A DNA stretch of 64,000 nucleotides from Waterburya sp965365755 (lineage in GTDB: Bacteria > Cyanobacteriota > Cyanobacteriia > Cyanobacteriales > Xenococcaceae): the NCBI GenBank assembly GCA_965365755.1, contig CBDUCX010000001.1:9946-73945 (forward strand), written 5' to 3'. Of this stretch, positions 53,441-62,140 are shown piece after piece (the first letter of the stretch is position 1; each line of letters begins with the position of its first letter). The notes beneath the pieces are model-generated. The model saw only the letters and a program-made list of their open reading frames with translations. It had not been told where the DNA came from and ran no database searches. The translations under genes were made by a program, and so were the position numbers.

Positions 53441-53971
53441 CTATTGATCTTCTGCTTGTCGTAACTTCTCCCCGACATTAATATAGGGAATAATGCCAGA
53501 AGACTCATAATTGGAGTCTAAGTTTTGTTGTCCACTTCCCCAAGCAAAGAGATTATTGAGGGCAGCCACTCCATCTTGTCCTGGTCTTAGAGTGTAGACA
53601 ATACCCTCGCAAGGACCGTTATCATGACTAGCAACACAGATTATCTGCTGTTGGTTTTGCATGCCCAAAGTGACGTATTTGAGCTTGCCTTTTTGTCTAT
53701 ATTCTTCTAAACGTTTGCTCACCGCTTGACAGCGAGATAAAGGAGTCCAATTAGAATCTGAAAAATGCTCAGAAATCCACTTGATCCACGGTTCTTTGCC
53801 TCCCTGAGAATTGTGATACATGGTAGTGGGAATAGATGTACTAACATCGCACCTAAAACCTTTTTTGGTTTGAGCTTGAGTCGAGTTAATCGAGGTAAGG
53901 GATATGATGGTAGTAGCGATCGCTAAAGTGGTTAGACTAAATTTAGCTCTTAGATTTGGTAATTTCATCAT
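53441..53971 (-). CDS. COP23-domain protein (circadian oscillating protein family)
   Basis: 176 residues. A signal peptide (about 1-33; TTLAIATTIISLTSINSTQA) is followed by the COP23 domain: FRCDVSTSIPTTMYHNSQGG, WTPLSRCQAVSKRLEEYRQK, QQQIICVASHDNGPCEGIVY. Three or four conserved Cys probably form disulfides. COP23 was named from a membrane protein whose amount oscillates in cyanobacteria; the biochemical role is unknown. Convergent with the methyltransferase gene. Confidence 0.82.
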   Translation of the reverse strand: MMKLPNLRAKFSLTTLAIATTIISLTSINSTQAQTKKGFRCDVSTSIPTTMYHNSQGGKEPWIKWISEHFSDSNWTPLSRCQAVSKRLEEYRQKGKLKYVTLGMQNQQQIICVASHDNGPCEGIVYTLRPGQDGVAALNNLFAWGSGQQNLDSNYESSGIIPYINVGEKLRQAEDQ

Positions 53972-54136
53972 TAAACGGGAAGGATTGTTGTTGCCTTAAT
54001 TTGTAATATGCTTATTTTTATTTACTATGCAATAAAAAAGTAAAACTTTCTGATGGTATACAAATTAAGATCTTAAATATAAAAATTGGCGATCGCTGTT
54101 CACGGCACTACTAACCCGAGATGATCCTAAATCCGT

Positions 54137-54622
54137 TTAATTAAAAATACTATTTTTAGGTACTCTGGCTGATGCTGCAATTGTTGCTCCGCTAATAGAA
54201 CTTAATTTAGTAATAAATTCTTCGCCAACGTCTCCTGCCGCCACATCACAACCATATAAAGATAGTCGGGGAGAATCAATACTAGCATCATCACCATTAG
54301 CATTTTGAAACCAGCTTTCTAGCGGTAAACTGTATCGAATTAGAGTATTCAAACTTAACTCTGCGTTGCCAATATATAGACAACCTGGTGAACCCTGACC
54401 AATAATATATATTTCTCGACAGCAGCTAGAGCTCAAGATCTGAGAAATTTCTCTAATGCCATCAGCTTGGGGACTGATTACAATTACTCTTACTTCTGGT
54501 ATAACTTGCTGAATCAGAGTGTCACAATTAGAAAAGTTGGCATTAATAAAAACAATCGGTCTATTATCTAGACGATCAGTTATTCTGTGGATGTTATCAA
54601 ACTGGCGAGATAAAAATGACAT
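54137..54622 (-). CDS. Short stand-alone DUF4347 protein
   Basis: 161 residues. IVFINANFSNCDTLIQQVIP, then VRVIVISPQADGIREISQIL, the YIIGQGSPGCLYIGNAELSL segment and LSLYGCDVAAGDVGEEFITK match DUF4347. This domain normally starts very large surface or adhesin proteins (cadherin or VCBS repeats). Here the protein ends after the domain (ASARVPKNSIFN) with no repeats following; it is either a free-standing form or the remnant of a large adhesin. Confidence 0.75.
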   Translation of the reverse strand: MSFLSRQFDNIHRITDRLDNRPIVFINANFSNCDTLIQQVIPEVRVIVISPQADGIREISQILSSSCCREIYIIGQGSPGCLYIGNAELSLNTLIRYSLPLESWFQNANGDDASIDSPRLSLYGCDVAAGDVGEEFITKLSSISGATIAASARVPKNSIFN

Positions 54623-55171
54623 GATATTTAAGGGTTAATTTCTATATTTGGAGCAAAAGAGAGTCAATTCAAAATGATTTTTATAAGTATTTAGCTAAAT
54701 TAATTAAGTAATGACTAAGTAATCCTAAGCAAAAAAATTTTATTATTTAAAATAATATTTGGAAATATAAAAGTAGTCTAAGATTACAGTCACCAGTATT
54801 CAGCAACTTTGAATTTACTTTGGACTCTTTAACAAGAAGATTACACTTTTTTGAATTGTAAAAGCGGGAATAATGCTTTTCTTGACGAAATCTTTAATAA
54901 TATTGATGCAGTTTAAGATGGTTCAGGATAAGGGGCTGGCATTAGCTCTAAGCTTTATCTGACAAGTCTTTCGATAATTGTCTGATAAATCAAGCAGAAA
55001 GTATGGCGAAAATATAATACTATTCTCAGTCAACCTGATGATCGGGGTTTTCGTTTATCTGAAACTAATTTGTAATACGTTTTTGTCGTTTATAAAGTAG
55101 AGATAAAGTAACATCGATTGTAGAGATAAAGTAATATAAATTTAGAGCAAAAAAATCTAAGTCGTTAGTTG
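54623..55171. other. AT-rich intergenic region with small repeats
   Basis: 549 bases. A direct repeat GTAGAGATAAAGTAA occurs at 55097-55111 and 55120-55134. An imperfect inverted repeat TTTATCTGACAA/TTGTCTGATAAA is at 54954-54965 and 54978-54989. GTTAGT-type heptamers occur near 55161-55185. No gene was found; part could be what is left of a longer gene downstream of DUF4347. Confidence 0.5.
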
Positions 55172-55939
55172 TTAGTCGTTAGTAGACATGGGCTTTTTAA
55201 GATCTTTATCTTTTTTGTAATTCATCTGGTTTCTGTTGGAAACGGCTATATCAACCCGAAGATCTAATTGATGCGCCCATTGACTTAAGTAGTAGAGTAG
55301 AGCATAGATAAACATAATGATGCCAGTCATTTCTAAAAATTCTTCGACTGTAGCAATCAGAGCATAGAGTATATGTTGTTGTCCCAAAGATTCAGCGAAA
55401 TGACTACCAATCATTTCCATAATTAATGCCCCCCCAATATAGATCGAGGCTGCGCTGATAAAGTGTTGTTTCGATTTAGCAGGTAAATGACGCACAAACT
55501 TGCTATAGCGTCTGATAAACCAGGTAACAAAAACCATGCCAGGAATTACCCACATGGAATGGAGGAACCAAGGTAAATTGAGAGCCTCACTAACTTCGGG
55601 AATAATCAAAATTTCGTGCAGGCTAACTACTTCATCGATCGCCATTAGGCCAAAGATAACTGATAATAGCTGCCAGTCTTTGATATAGCGATCGCCTTGC
55701 TGTTTTTTCCCCACAGCAATAATTCTCAGCAAAATGGCACAGAATCCGATCATGAATGCTGAATACCAGGTAGGGAAGTTTAATTCTCGATCCAGATTGA
55801 ACAACTGCATCCACTCATCTCGATAGTCAAATACGTACTTGCATATTTGAATTCCCGTACTAACGATGGTGAAAAAGATTACGACCACCAAGAGATATTT
55901 GACAACTGTACGAGGATAAACCGCAATTTTGATCTGCAT
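55172..55939 (-). CDS. Polytopic membrane protein of unknown function
   Basis: 255 residues with about six membrane segments (near 14-34, 58-76, 90-108, 125-143, 160-178 and 190-215). Charged residues occur inside or at the edges of segments: MAIDEVVSLHE, GALIMEMIGSH and ATVEEFLEMTG. Repeated Glu/Asp/His near membrane helices suggests a metal or proton site rather than a passive anchor, but I recognise no family. It stands alone. Confidence 0.6.
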   Translation of the reverse strand: MQIKIAVYPRTVVKYLLVVVIFFTIVSTGIQICKYVFDYRDEWMQLFNLDRELNFPTWYSAFMIGFCAILLRIIAVGKKQQGDRYIKDWQLLSVIFGLMAIDEVVSLHEILIIPEVSEALNLPWFLHSMWVIPGMVFVTWFIRRYSKFVRHLPAKSKQHFISAASIYIGGALIMEMIGSHFAESLGQQHILYALIATVEEFLEMTGIIMFIYALLYYLSQWAHQLDLRVDIAVSNRNQMNYKKDKDLKKPMSTND

Positions 55940-56019
55940 TCGCCATATTAAAAGATAAATAACACGATATTAAACTATCTTCTACCCACCTGGGGGAATC
56001 GATCTATAATTTGGGTGGC

Positions 56020-56125
56020 AAAGAGCGATCGCAGTTTCAATTCAAAATTAATCTCTGGATTACTGGATTAATAAGGAGCGATCGCAGTTTTCCTCCTCTA
56101 CTGACAAATATGCGATCGCATTTTC
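56020..56125. repeat. Cluster of three HIP1 octamers
   Basis: GCGATCGCA occurs near 56026, 56079 and 56112 within a 106-base stretch, with an ATTAATCTCTGGATTACTGG linker between the first two. A related CGAAATTAATCTCTGGTT...GCGATCGC arrangement occurs at 56550-56586, which suggests a small duplicated unit. Confidence 0.5.
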
Positions 56126-56201
56126 TGAACGCAATTGAACAGCTCTGCAATCGTGCTTCTAATGCTTACTCAAAATCTAGAGGGACTTCTCGTTAAAAGG
56201 A

Positions 56202-56297
56202 TTAATAATAGTTAGTGTCTTCTTTTTTATCTGTTGAGAAACCATAAAGCCAAACGTTAGAATCGACAAAACAGAAATGGTCATTTTTTTCTGTCAT
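56202..56297 (-). pseudogene. VapC toxin stub (31 residues)
   Basis: An ATG at 56297, overlapping the antitoxin end by 17 bases, opens a frame reading MTEKNDHFCFVDSNVWLYGF and stopping at 56202-56204. FVDSNVWLYGF is the first strand and first acidic residue of a PIN domain; the rest of the domain is gone. What follows is HIP1-rich non-coding DNA. So the toxin has been lost. Confidence 0.65.
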
Positions 56298-56484
56298 AAA
56301 TATCTTCGCGTTTCATAAATTCTAAGTTATCAACATGAAGAGGATTTTCTAATAAATATTCAATCATATCAATCTCAGATTTATTTTTATTAGTTTTGTT
56401 TTTGGCTTTTAAGACCTCTACCAGAGCTTTTATTTCTTTGATTTGCTCTGGTTTTAATCCTTCAACATTAATATTTTGTACCAT
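56281..56484 (-). CDS. Orphan antitoxin next to a VapC stub
   Basis: 67 residues, charged and helical (LKPEQIKEIKALVEVLKAKN, then EIDMIEYLLENPLHVDNLEF). Its end overlaps the start of the truncated PIN toxin, the normal arrangement for a VapBC-like operon. Similar short cyanobacterial antitoxins pair with PIN toxins. The frame is intact though the toxin is not. Confidence 0.65.
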   Translation of the reverse strand: MVQNINVEGLKPEQIKEIKALVEVLKAKNKTNKNKSEIDMIEYLLENPLHVDNLEFMKREDIYDRKK

Positions 56485-56657
56485 TATTAATACTGATAAA
56501 GTTTAATCTTATTGTATCTCAATCACTAACTCTTGTTATCACAGTTTTAATTCGAAATTAATCTCTGGTTAAAAGGGCGATCGCTATTCGTACTCTCTAT
56601 AACTAAATGCTAAATTTGTGTTCTCACTAGTTAAAATTCGATAGAGGATCGTCAATT

Positions 56658-57203
56658 ATGAAGTTTAAACTGATTACTATCGCTACGGCTTCCATTATTA
56701 CTCTAGGTTTGATAACTACAATCACTAGTTGTAGTTCTGGGAATAGCAATCAAAATAATTCCACTACCAACACTGTTTCTCAGCAGGCTGATACTGCTCC
56801 TCCTATCTATATTGAATCTTTCAGTGGTGTGGCAATTCGTGGTGCCGATCCTGTCGCCTACTTTACTGAGAGTAAAGCTGTTGCAGGAAGCGACGAATTT
56901 GAGTACGAGTGGAATGGTGCTACTTGGCGATTTTCCAGCCAAGAGAATCTAGATCTTTTTGCTACTAATCCTGAGCAATATGCACCTCAATACGGTGGTT
57001 ACTGTGCCAAGGCGGTAAGTGAAGGGAACTTAGCTTCTATTGATCCCGAGTCATGGAAAATCGTAGATGGAAAGCTCTATCTAAACTATAGTCCTGGAGT
57101 ACAGCGACAATGGTCTGAGGATATACCAGGCAATATTGCTTTGGGCGATGAAAATTGGCCAGAGGTTTTGTCAGGAAACAAAATTCATGAAAACAAAATA
57201 TAG
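56658..57203 (+). CDS. YHS-domain lipoprotein
   Basis: 181 residues. The N-terminus is a lipoprotein signal (hydrophobic residues 6-22; lipobox near ITTITSC, Cys25) followed by an Asn/Thr linker. The YHS-type domain spans about 55-150: GVAIRGADPVAYFTESKAVA, then GATWRFSSQENLDLFATNPE and YGGYCAKAVSEG. YHS domains often bind metals such as copper. Target and role are unknown. It is isolated. Confidence 0.85.
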   Translation: MKFKLITIATASIITLGLITTITSCSSGNSNQNNSTTNTVSQQADTAPPIYIESFSGVAIRGADPVAYFTESKAVAGSDEFEYEWNGATWRFSSQENLDLFATNPEQYAPQYGGYCAKAVSEGNLASIDPESWKIVDGKLYLNYSPGVQRQWSEDIPGNIALGDENWPEVLSGNKIHENKI

Positions 57204-57263
57204 TAACTTAGATTGTTTTGAGAGGGTTTTCCAGCAATTTTTATGGTGAGGATAAATATTGAT

Positions 57264-58844
57264 TTATCCTCGTTTCGTTTGATCATTATTAATCCCGAAG
57301 AGAGTTTGATGGTAAAGTTCGACGATCTTTTCTATTACTTGGTTGATTGACAGATTATCAGTAATTAATTCGATCGCATCATCGGCTTTTTTTAGTGGCG
57401 CGATCGCTCTATTGCTATCTTGCTCATCCCTTTGTTGAATATCTTGTTCTAACTGTTGTATATCAATATCATCTCGCCCTTGATTTTGCAGATCTTGCCA
57501 ACGTCTTCTGGCTCTTTCTGGAACAGAAGCGGTCAAAAATATCTTTAATTCGGCATTAGGGAAGACATTAGTACCAATATCTCGACCTTCAGCAATTAAA
57601 CCACCTTTTTCACCCCATTGCTGCTGCATCTCCACTAGTTTCTTCCTCACCGCAGCCTGAGCAGCGATCGCCGATACATTGGCTGTAACTTCTGGGGTAC
57701 GAATAGCATTAGTTACTTCTTGCTCGTTGATGTGAACCACAGTCGGTAATTCGGCACCATTAGGAGAGGTTAATTTTAAATCAAGATTTGTTAGTAAACT
57801 GGCGATCGCCTGATGATTATCAATAGCAGTGCCGGATTCCATAACTAGCCAAGTGACAGCACGATACATTGCCCCCGTATCTAAATAAAGTAAACCCAAC
57901 TCATGGGCGAGACGACGAGTAACAGTAGACTTTCCTGCCCCTGCGGGTCCATCGATCGCCACTATGGGCTGACGTTTTTGCAACACAATATTATCTATTA
58001 AACGAGTAAAACCTACATAAGCAGCGATCGCCAATAATCCAGTATCTTCAATCTTGACAATTGGTTGTAGATTAATCGGCTCCACTAGCTCAACGTATTG
58101 AATTTTAACTTCTTCTATCGGCTCTAATGCTTGCTTGACTAAGTTAGTTAAAGCCGTGGCCTGGAACTCTCCCTTAGCAAAAGCTTTCTTGGCCGATTGT
58201 AAACTGTGATAAATTTGGGCAGCCTGTTTTTTTTCAGTAGCCGTTAGATATTGATTACGCGAGCTAAATGCTAGTCCCGATGCCTCTCGAATGATAGGAC
58301 AGGAAACAATTTCCACGGGAATCTTTAAGTCCCTAACCAAGCGACAGATAATTGCGAGCTGTTGAGCGTCTTTTTGACCAAAATAGGCTTTATCTGGTTG
58401 AATAATATTAAATAACTTGGTCACAATCGTCGTAACCCCAGTAAAGTGACCAGGACGATACTTACCACACAACACCTCGGTCATAGCTTGAGGAGGAATG
58501 ACCACAGTAGTACTATCTAAAGCTTGAGTGTCTCCCTTACTATTCATCTCTCCAAGTTCAGGAGCAAAAACCAGCTTTACCCCCATCTGGCGACAGATTT
58601 CCAGGTCTTGCTCTAACTGACGGGGATAATTACTCAAATCTTCGGTCGGGGCAAACTGGAGGGGATTAACAAAGATACTAACCACGACGATTTCGTTTTC
58701 GGCGATCGCTCTTTGAATCAAACTCAAATGCCCCTGATGCAATGCCCCCATTGTTGGCACTAAACCAATAGAACCCTTGCTTTCTTGACGATAAACTGTC
58801 AGATGAGAGCGTAATTCAGAAATAGTTCGTAACAAAAGCGCCAT
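57264..58844 (-). CDS. panC-cmk: Bifunctional pantothenate synthetase / cytidylate kinase
   Basis: 526 residues, the well-known cyanobacterial fusion. PanC spans about 1-285: GLVPTMGALHQGHLSLI, YFGQKDAQQLAII and SSRNQYLTATEK; it joins pantoate and beta-alanine using ATP. Cmk starts near 292 with the P-loop VAIDGPAGAGKSTVTRRLA, then LYLDTGAMYRAVTWLVM and LIAEGRDIGTNVFPNA; it phosphorylates CMP and dCMP. Both active sites look intact. Bounded downstream by the YHS gene. Confidence 0.96.
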   Translation of the reverse strand: MALLLRTISELRSHLTVYRQESKGSIGLVPTMGALHQGHLSLIQRAIAENEIVVVSIFVNPLQFAPTEDLSNYPRQLEQDLEICRQMGVKLVFAPELGEMNSKGDTQALDSTTVVIPPQAMTEVLCGKYRPGHFTGVTTIVTKLFNIIQPDKAYFGQKDAQQLAIICRLVRDLKIPVEIVSCPIIREASGLAFSSRNQYLTATEKKQAAQIYHSLQSAKKAFAKGEFQATALTNLVKQALEPIEEVKIQYVELVEPINLQPIVKIEDTGLLAIAAYVGFTRLIDNIVLQKRQPIVAIDGPAGAGKSTVTRRLAHELGLLYLDTGAMYRAVTWLVMESGTAIDNHQAIASLLTNLDLKLTSPNGAELPTVVHINEQEVTNAIRTPEVTANVSAIAAQAAVRKKLVEMQQQWGEKGGLIAEGRDIGTNVFPNAELKIFLTASVPERARRRWQDLQNQGRDDIDIQQLEQDIQQRDEQDSNRAIAPLKKADDAIELITDNLSINQVIEKIVELYHQTLFGINNDQTKRG

Positions 58845-58861
58845 AAAGATCAGTGAGGAGT

Positions 58862-59018
58862 GAGCAGTTAGTAGTTAGTAGTTAGTAGTTACCAATTATC
58901 ATCTATCGAGGGACTCTTGAGTAACAACATTTAGACAATTACTCCAAACTCCAAACTCCGAATTCCGAACTCCGTTCGCGCAGCGTGCCCGTAGGGCATA
59001 CTCCGAACTCCAAACTTT
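58862..59018. repeat. Short tandem heptamers and a GC-rich repeat
   Basis: TAGTTAG-type heptamers (58864-58891), then AACTCCR units (58938-58966 and again 59000-59014), interrupted by GCGCAGCGTGCCCGTAGGGC (58978-58997), a short palindromic cyanobacterial repeat. The AACTCCG unit recurs, inverted, at 61002-61018. Confidence 0.6.
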
Positions 59019-59020
59019 CT

Positions 59021-59608
59021 CTACCGTCCCAAAATAGTCACCTTCACGGGAGCGACTCCTGAATGAATCATGTTTAAGGAACGAGCCGCAGCAGCAGAAA
59101 GGTCAATTACTCTACCTTTAATAAAAGGGCCGCGATCATTAATTCTGACTATAACCGAACGACCATTCTTCAGATTAGTCACTTTTACCTTAGTACCAAA
59201 TTTTAAATGGCGATGGGCAGCAGTCATGGCATTTTGATTATATCTTTCCCCATTTGCCGTAAGACGACCATGAAAACCAGGGCCATACCAAGATGCTCTG
59301 CCACCGAAAGAACTAGCGATTACGGATCTATTCTGAGGAGGGGTTGTTTTTTCCCTGGAGAATAATTCAAAATCATCTTGTTGCAGGTTAATTTGCTTAA
59401 TTTGAGCGGCGAAATCATCAGCCCAAAACAAGTTGACACTCAAAGACCTATTCTCATAAGTTTCTAAGAAAGATAATTTAGACACTGACTTGTCAGTCTT
59501 AACCTCTGGTTTGGCCTGAACTAGGGAACTATTCACACCAAGATTGAAAATAGAGAGAATAATTGTCAGGGCAAGAAAATTAGTATTTTTAAGATAATTG
59601 AGCATCAT
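59021..59608 (-). CDS. rlpA: RlpA-type septal lytic transglycosylase-like protein
   Basis: 195 residues from the ATG at 59608 (a second ATG follows at once; the frame extends to 59698 but without a signal-like start). A signal peptide (about 3-31) precedes a linker and the double-psi beta-barrel: GRASWYGPGFHGRLTANGER, TAAHRHLKFGTKVKVTNLKN and IVRINDRGPFIKGRVIDLSA. RlpA proteins cut or bind peptidoglycan. No SPOR domain is present. Confidence 0.88.
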   Translation of the reverse strand: MMLNYLKNTNFLALTIILSIFNLGVNSSLVQAKPEVKTDKSVSKLSFLETYENRSLSVNLFWADDFAAQIKQINLQQDDFELFSREKTTPPQNRSVIASSFGGRASWYGPGFHGRLTANGERYNQNAMTAAHRHLKFGTKVKVTNLKNGRSVIVRINDRGPFIKGRVIDLSAAAARSLNMIHSGVAPVKVTILGR

Positions 59609-59973
59609 GTTTTTAAAGATTACTATTTTTTGGCTAAATATTTTTATATTTACTTCAATTTTAAGATTGATAAATTCGACAGGAAATTGGGTAAACACCT
59701 AAATCAAACATAAATAAGCATAAAGTTTTAGTTAACAACCAGGATAATTTCTGCCATCATGACTTTAAATAGCATAAAAATCAGTAAAATAACTAGGGAA
59801 TTATTGGTTGACAAAATGAAGACTATCAATAGTCGCAAACTGTTTTAAACTGTGTCAGATCAGGGAATTATAGCGATCGCTATCTAGGGTCACATTTGGC
59901 TAAACCAACAAAATCTTTAAGAAAATCTCTCATACTACGTTTAGTAGTTATTTTTTGTTAAACAATCATACTT

Positions 59974-60996
59974 ATGGACTATAAAGACGCTGGTGTTGAT
60001 ATCGAAGCAGGACGCTCTTTCGTTAATCAAATTCGTCAAGATGTTGCCAGCACAAACCGACCAGAGGTTTTAGGTGGTTTGGGCGGCTTTGGTGGTTATT
60101 TTCAGATGCCATCAGGCTATCAGCAACCCGTTTTAGTTTCTGGGACAGATGGTGTGGGTACTAAGCTAAAAATTGCTCAGGAGATGAATCGTCACGACAC
60201 CGTAGGTATTGATTTAGTGGCAATGTGCGTCAACGATATTTTGACTTCTGGTGCTGAACCACTTTTCTTTTTAGATTATTTAGCTACGGGGAAACTCAAT
60301 TCAGAACAGTTAGCGGAAGTGGTATCCGGGATTGCTCAAGGATGTCGTCTTAGTGGTTGTGCTCTTTTGGGGGGAGAAACAGCAGAGATGCCTGGATTTT
60401 ATCAGCTAGGGGAATATGATTTAGCTGGATTTTGTGTCGGAGTAGTAGAGAAAAGTAAAATTCTGGATGGTTCTCAGGTACAGCTTGGGGATGTGGCGAT
60501 TGGACTAGCTAGTGCTGGAGTTCATAGCAATGGTTTTAGTTTAGTACGGAAGATTATAGAGACAGGTGGTCATTCTTGGTCAGATACGCCGAAAGTACTC
60601 AATGGTAATAGTTTAGGAGCAGAATTGATTACTCCTACTCAAATCTACGTTAAGACAATTTTAGAGTTCCTGGCTACGGGCATGGAAGTGCATAGCATGG
60701 CGCACATTACTGGTGGCGGATTACCAGAAAACTTGCCCCGTTGTTTAAATCAGGGGCAATCAATCGAAATAGAGCTTGGCAGTTGGTCAATTCCGCCAAT
60801 TTTTAACTGGTTAGGGTCAGCGGGAAAAGTTGCTCAAGAAGCGATGTTTGATACTTTCAATATGGGCATTGGCTTTGTGGTAATTTTGCCTCCAGATCAA
60901 GCTAAGTCGGCTCTAGATTGGTTTAAATCGCAGAATATTACTGCTTCCCCTATCGGTCAGGTAATCTCTGGAGATGGTACATTATCTTTCGTTTAA
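59974..60996 (+). CDS. purM: Phosphoribosylformylglycinamidine cyclo-ligase
   Basis: 340 residues, normal length. MDYKDAGVDIEAGRSFVNQI, GTDGVGTKLKIAQEMNRHDT, GIDLVAMCVNDILTSGAEPL and LLGGETAEMPGFYQLGEYDL identify it. It makes AIR in the fifth step of purine synthesis. The gene is alone; no pur neighbour is present. Confidence 0.97.
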   Translation: MDYKDAGVDIEAGRSFVNQIRQDVASTNRPEVLGGLGGFGGYFQMPSGYQQPVLVSGTDGVGTKLKIAQEMNRHDTVGIDLVAMCVNDILTSGAEPLFFLDYLATGKLNSEQLAEVVSGIAQGCRLSGCALLGGETAEMPGFYQLGEYDLAGFCVGVVEKSKILDGSQVQLGDVAIGLASAGVHSNGFSLVRKIIETGGHSWSDTPKVLNGNSLGAELITPTQIYVKTILEFLATGMEVHSMAHITGGGLPENLPRCLNQGQSIEIELGSWSIPPIFNWLGSAGKVAQEAMFDTFNMGIGFVVILPPDQAKSALDWFKSQNITASPIGQVISGDGTLSFV

Positions 60997-61168
60997 CGTG
61001 AGTTCGGAGTTCGGAGTTATGTTTTTCGTGAGCGGAAGAATAGGCTTTTGGGACAGCTAAACTTTAAAAAGTTGCGAAATTTTCAAGTTTTTTTGTCTTC
61101 GTCAAACTCACGTTCATTTAGAGTTGCCTAATAACAGTCCTGTTATCCTAGTCAAAGTATTTCAAGTT

Positions 61169-61645
61169 TCAAACGCCTAAATCTTCCATTGCTAAACGAA
61201 TCTGCTCAATCCGTCGGCGGTTAACTCCTAAATCTGATTCTCCTACTCTGGAGGCAGATCTAACTTGGATTACCTTTTCATTTTCAGGAAAATAAAATTC
61301 GGCATCATCGACGAATTTAAAAATACGACTAGTAGATTCTGTATGAATATAGTCATCCGTCTGCTCAATGACTTCAGTACGGGGCACTACGGATAGGACT
61401 TTTAACAGTGTTTCTTTGGCCGTATTGCGATCGCTTTTATAAGTAATTGGCTCAATAGCATGTTCTTCATCCCCATCCTGGCTAACAACGCAGTTAGGAG
61501 AACTAGGACAAGCAGATAGATGACCATCACTCAAGCCGATTGCTGCTAAGGCAGGAGTAGAGAATATTAGGTTAGTAGACAATGCAATAATCAAGCTGAA
61601 AATAATTGATAAAAAACGGGACACCATAAGCTCTCTCTTTAACAA
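61169..61645 (-). CDS. Exported DUF1499 protein
   Basis: 158 residues. A signal peptide (about 10-34) precedes the DUF1499 domain: LSACPSSPNCVVSQDGDEEH, then VVPRTEVIEQTDDYIHTEST and FKFVDDAEFYFPENEKVIQV, ending VRSASRVGESDLGVNRRRIE. The Cys pair (ACPSSPNC) is characteristic. Function unknown; common in photosynthetic organisms. Confidence 0.88.
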   Translation of the reverse strand: MLKRELMVSRFLSIIFSLIIALSTNLIFSTPALAAIGLSDGHLSACPSSPNCVVSQDGDEEHAIEPITYKSDRNTAKETLLKVLSVVPRTEVIEQTDDYIHTESTSRIFKFVDDAEFYFPENEKVIQVRSASRVGESDLGVNRRRIEQIRLAMEDLGV

Positions 61646-62140
61646 GGTACTCTTTTACTTTGACACAGTTGCCAGAAAGAGCAGGAGAGACAGGAGGAAA
61701 AAGTTGACATAACAGTTAAATATTTCTGACTTATGACTACATTCGGAGTCGCGCCTTTGTAAATCCTGACTTCCGCGCAGCGTTACTAGTATCAGACAAA
61801 ATTTGCTCAGGATAACCTTTTCCAGGTATTATGCTCGAAGAATTACGGATTTAGTAACAAAAAATACCTCGTGAGGTTAGACAGAAAAACTTGTGGAGAT
61901 TTTTCTCATAGACTTGTTCTGAAATAAAATTTAAACCTGCTGAAAAGCTTGCTAAATAAAGCTTGTAGTCATTTGTGATTAAAAGTCGCTGGATATTTTG
62001 ATTGACAAGAATTTATTCATTTTTTTAGCTTAATTCACAATAAGTCTAATGAAGAGACGTAGTTTTTATCTCTAGCTATGTATTGCCTAGGCAAGAATTC
62101 CGCAAATTTACATGCAAACTCTCAATATTAAAGATTAATA
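61646..62140. other. Intergenic region upstream of egtD
   Basis: 495 bases between divergent genes. It contains a partial GCGCAGCGT-type repeat near 61776 and no gene. The egtD promoter should be here. Confidence 0.5.

Noticed and set aside
56011..56196. A 61-residue frame upstream of the VapC stub
   Set aside because: It is built mostly from translated HIP1 octamers (RSQF, RSDRSF, MRSHF) and has no coding character.
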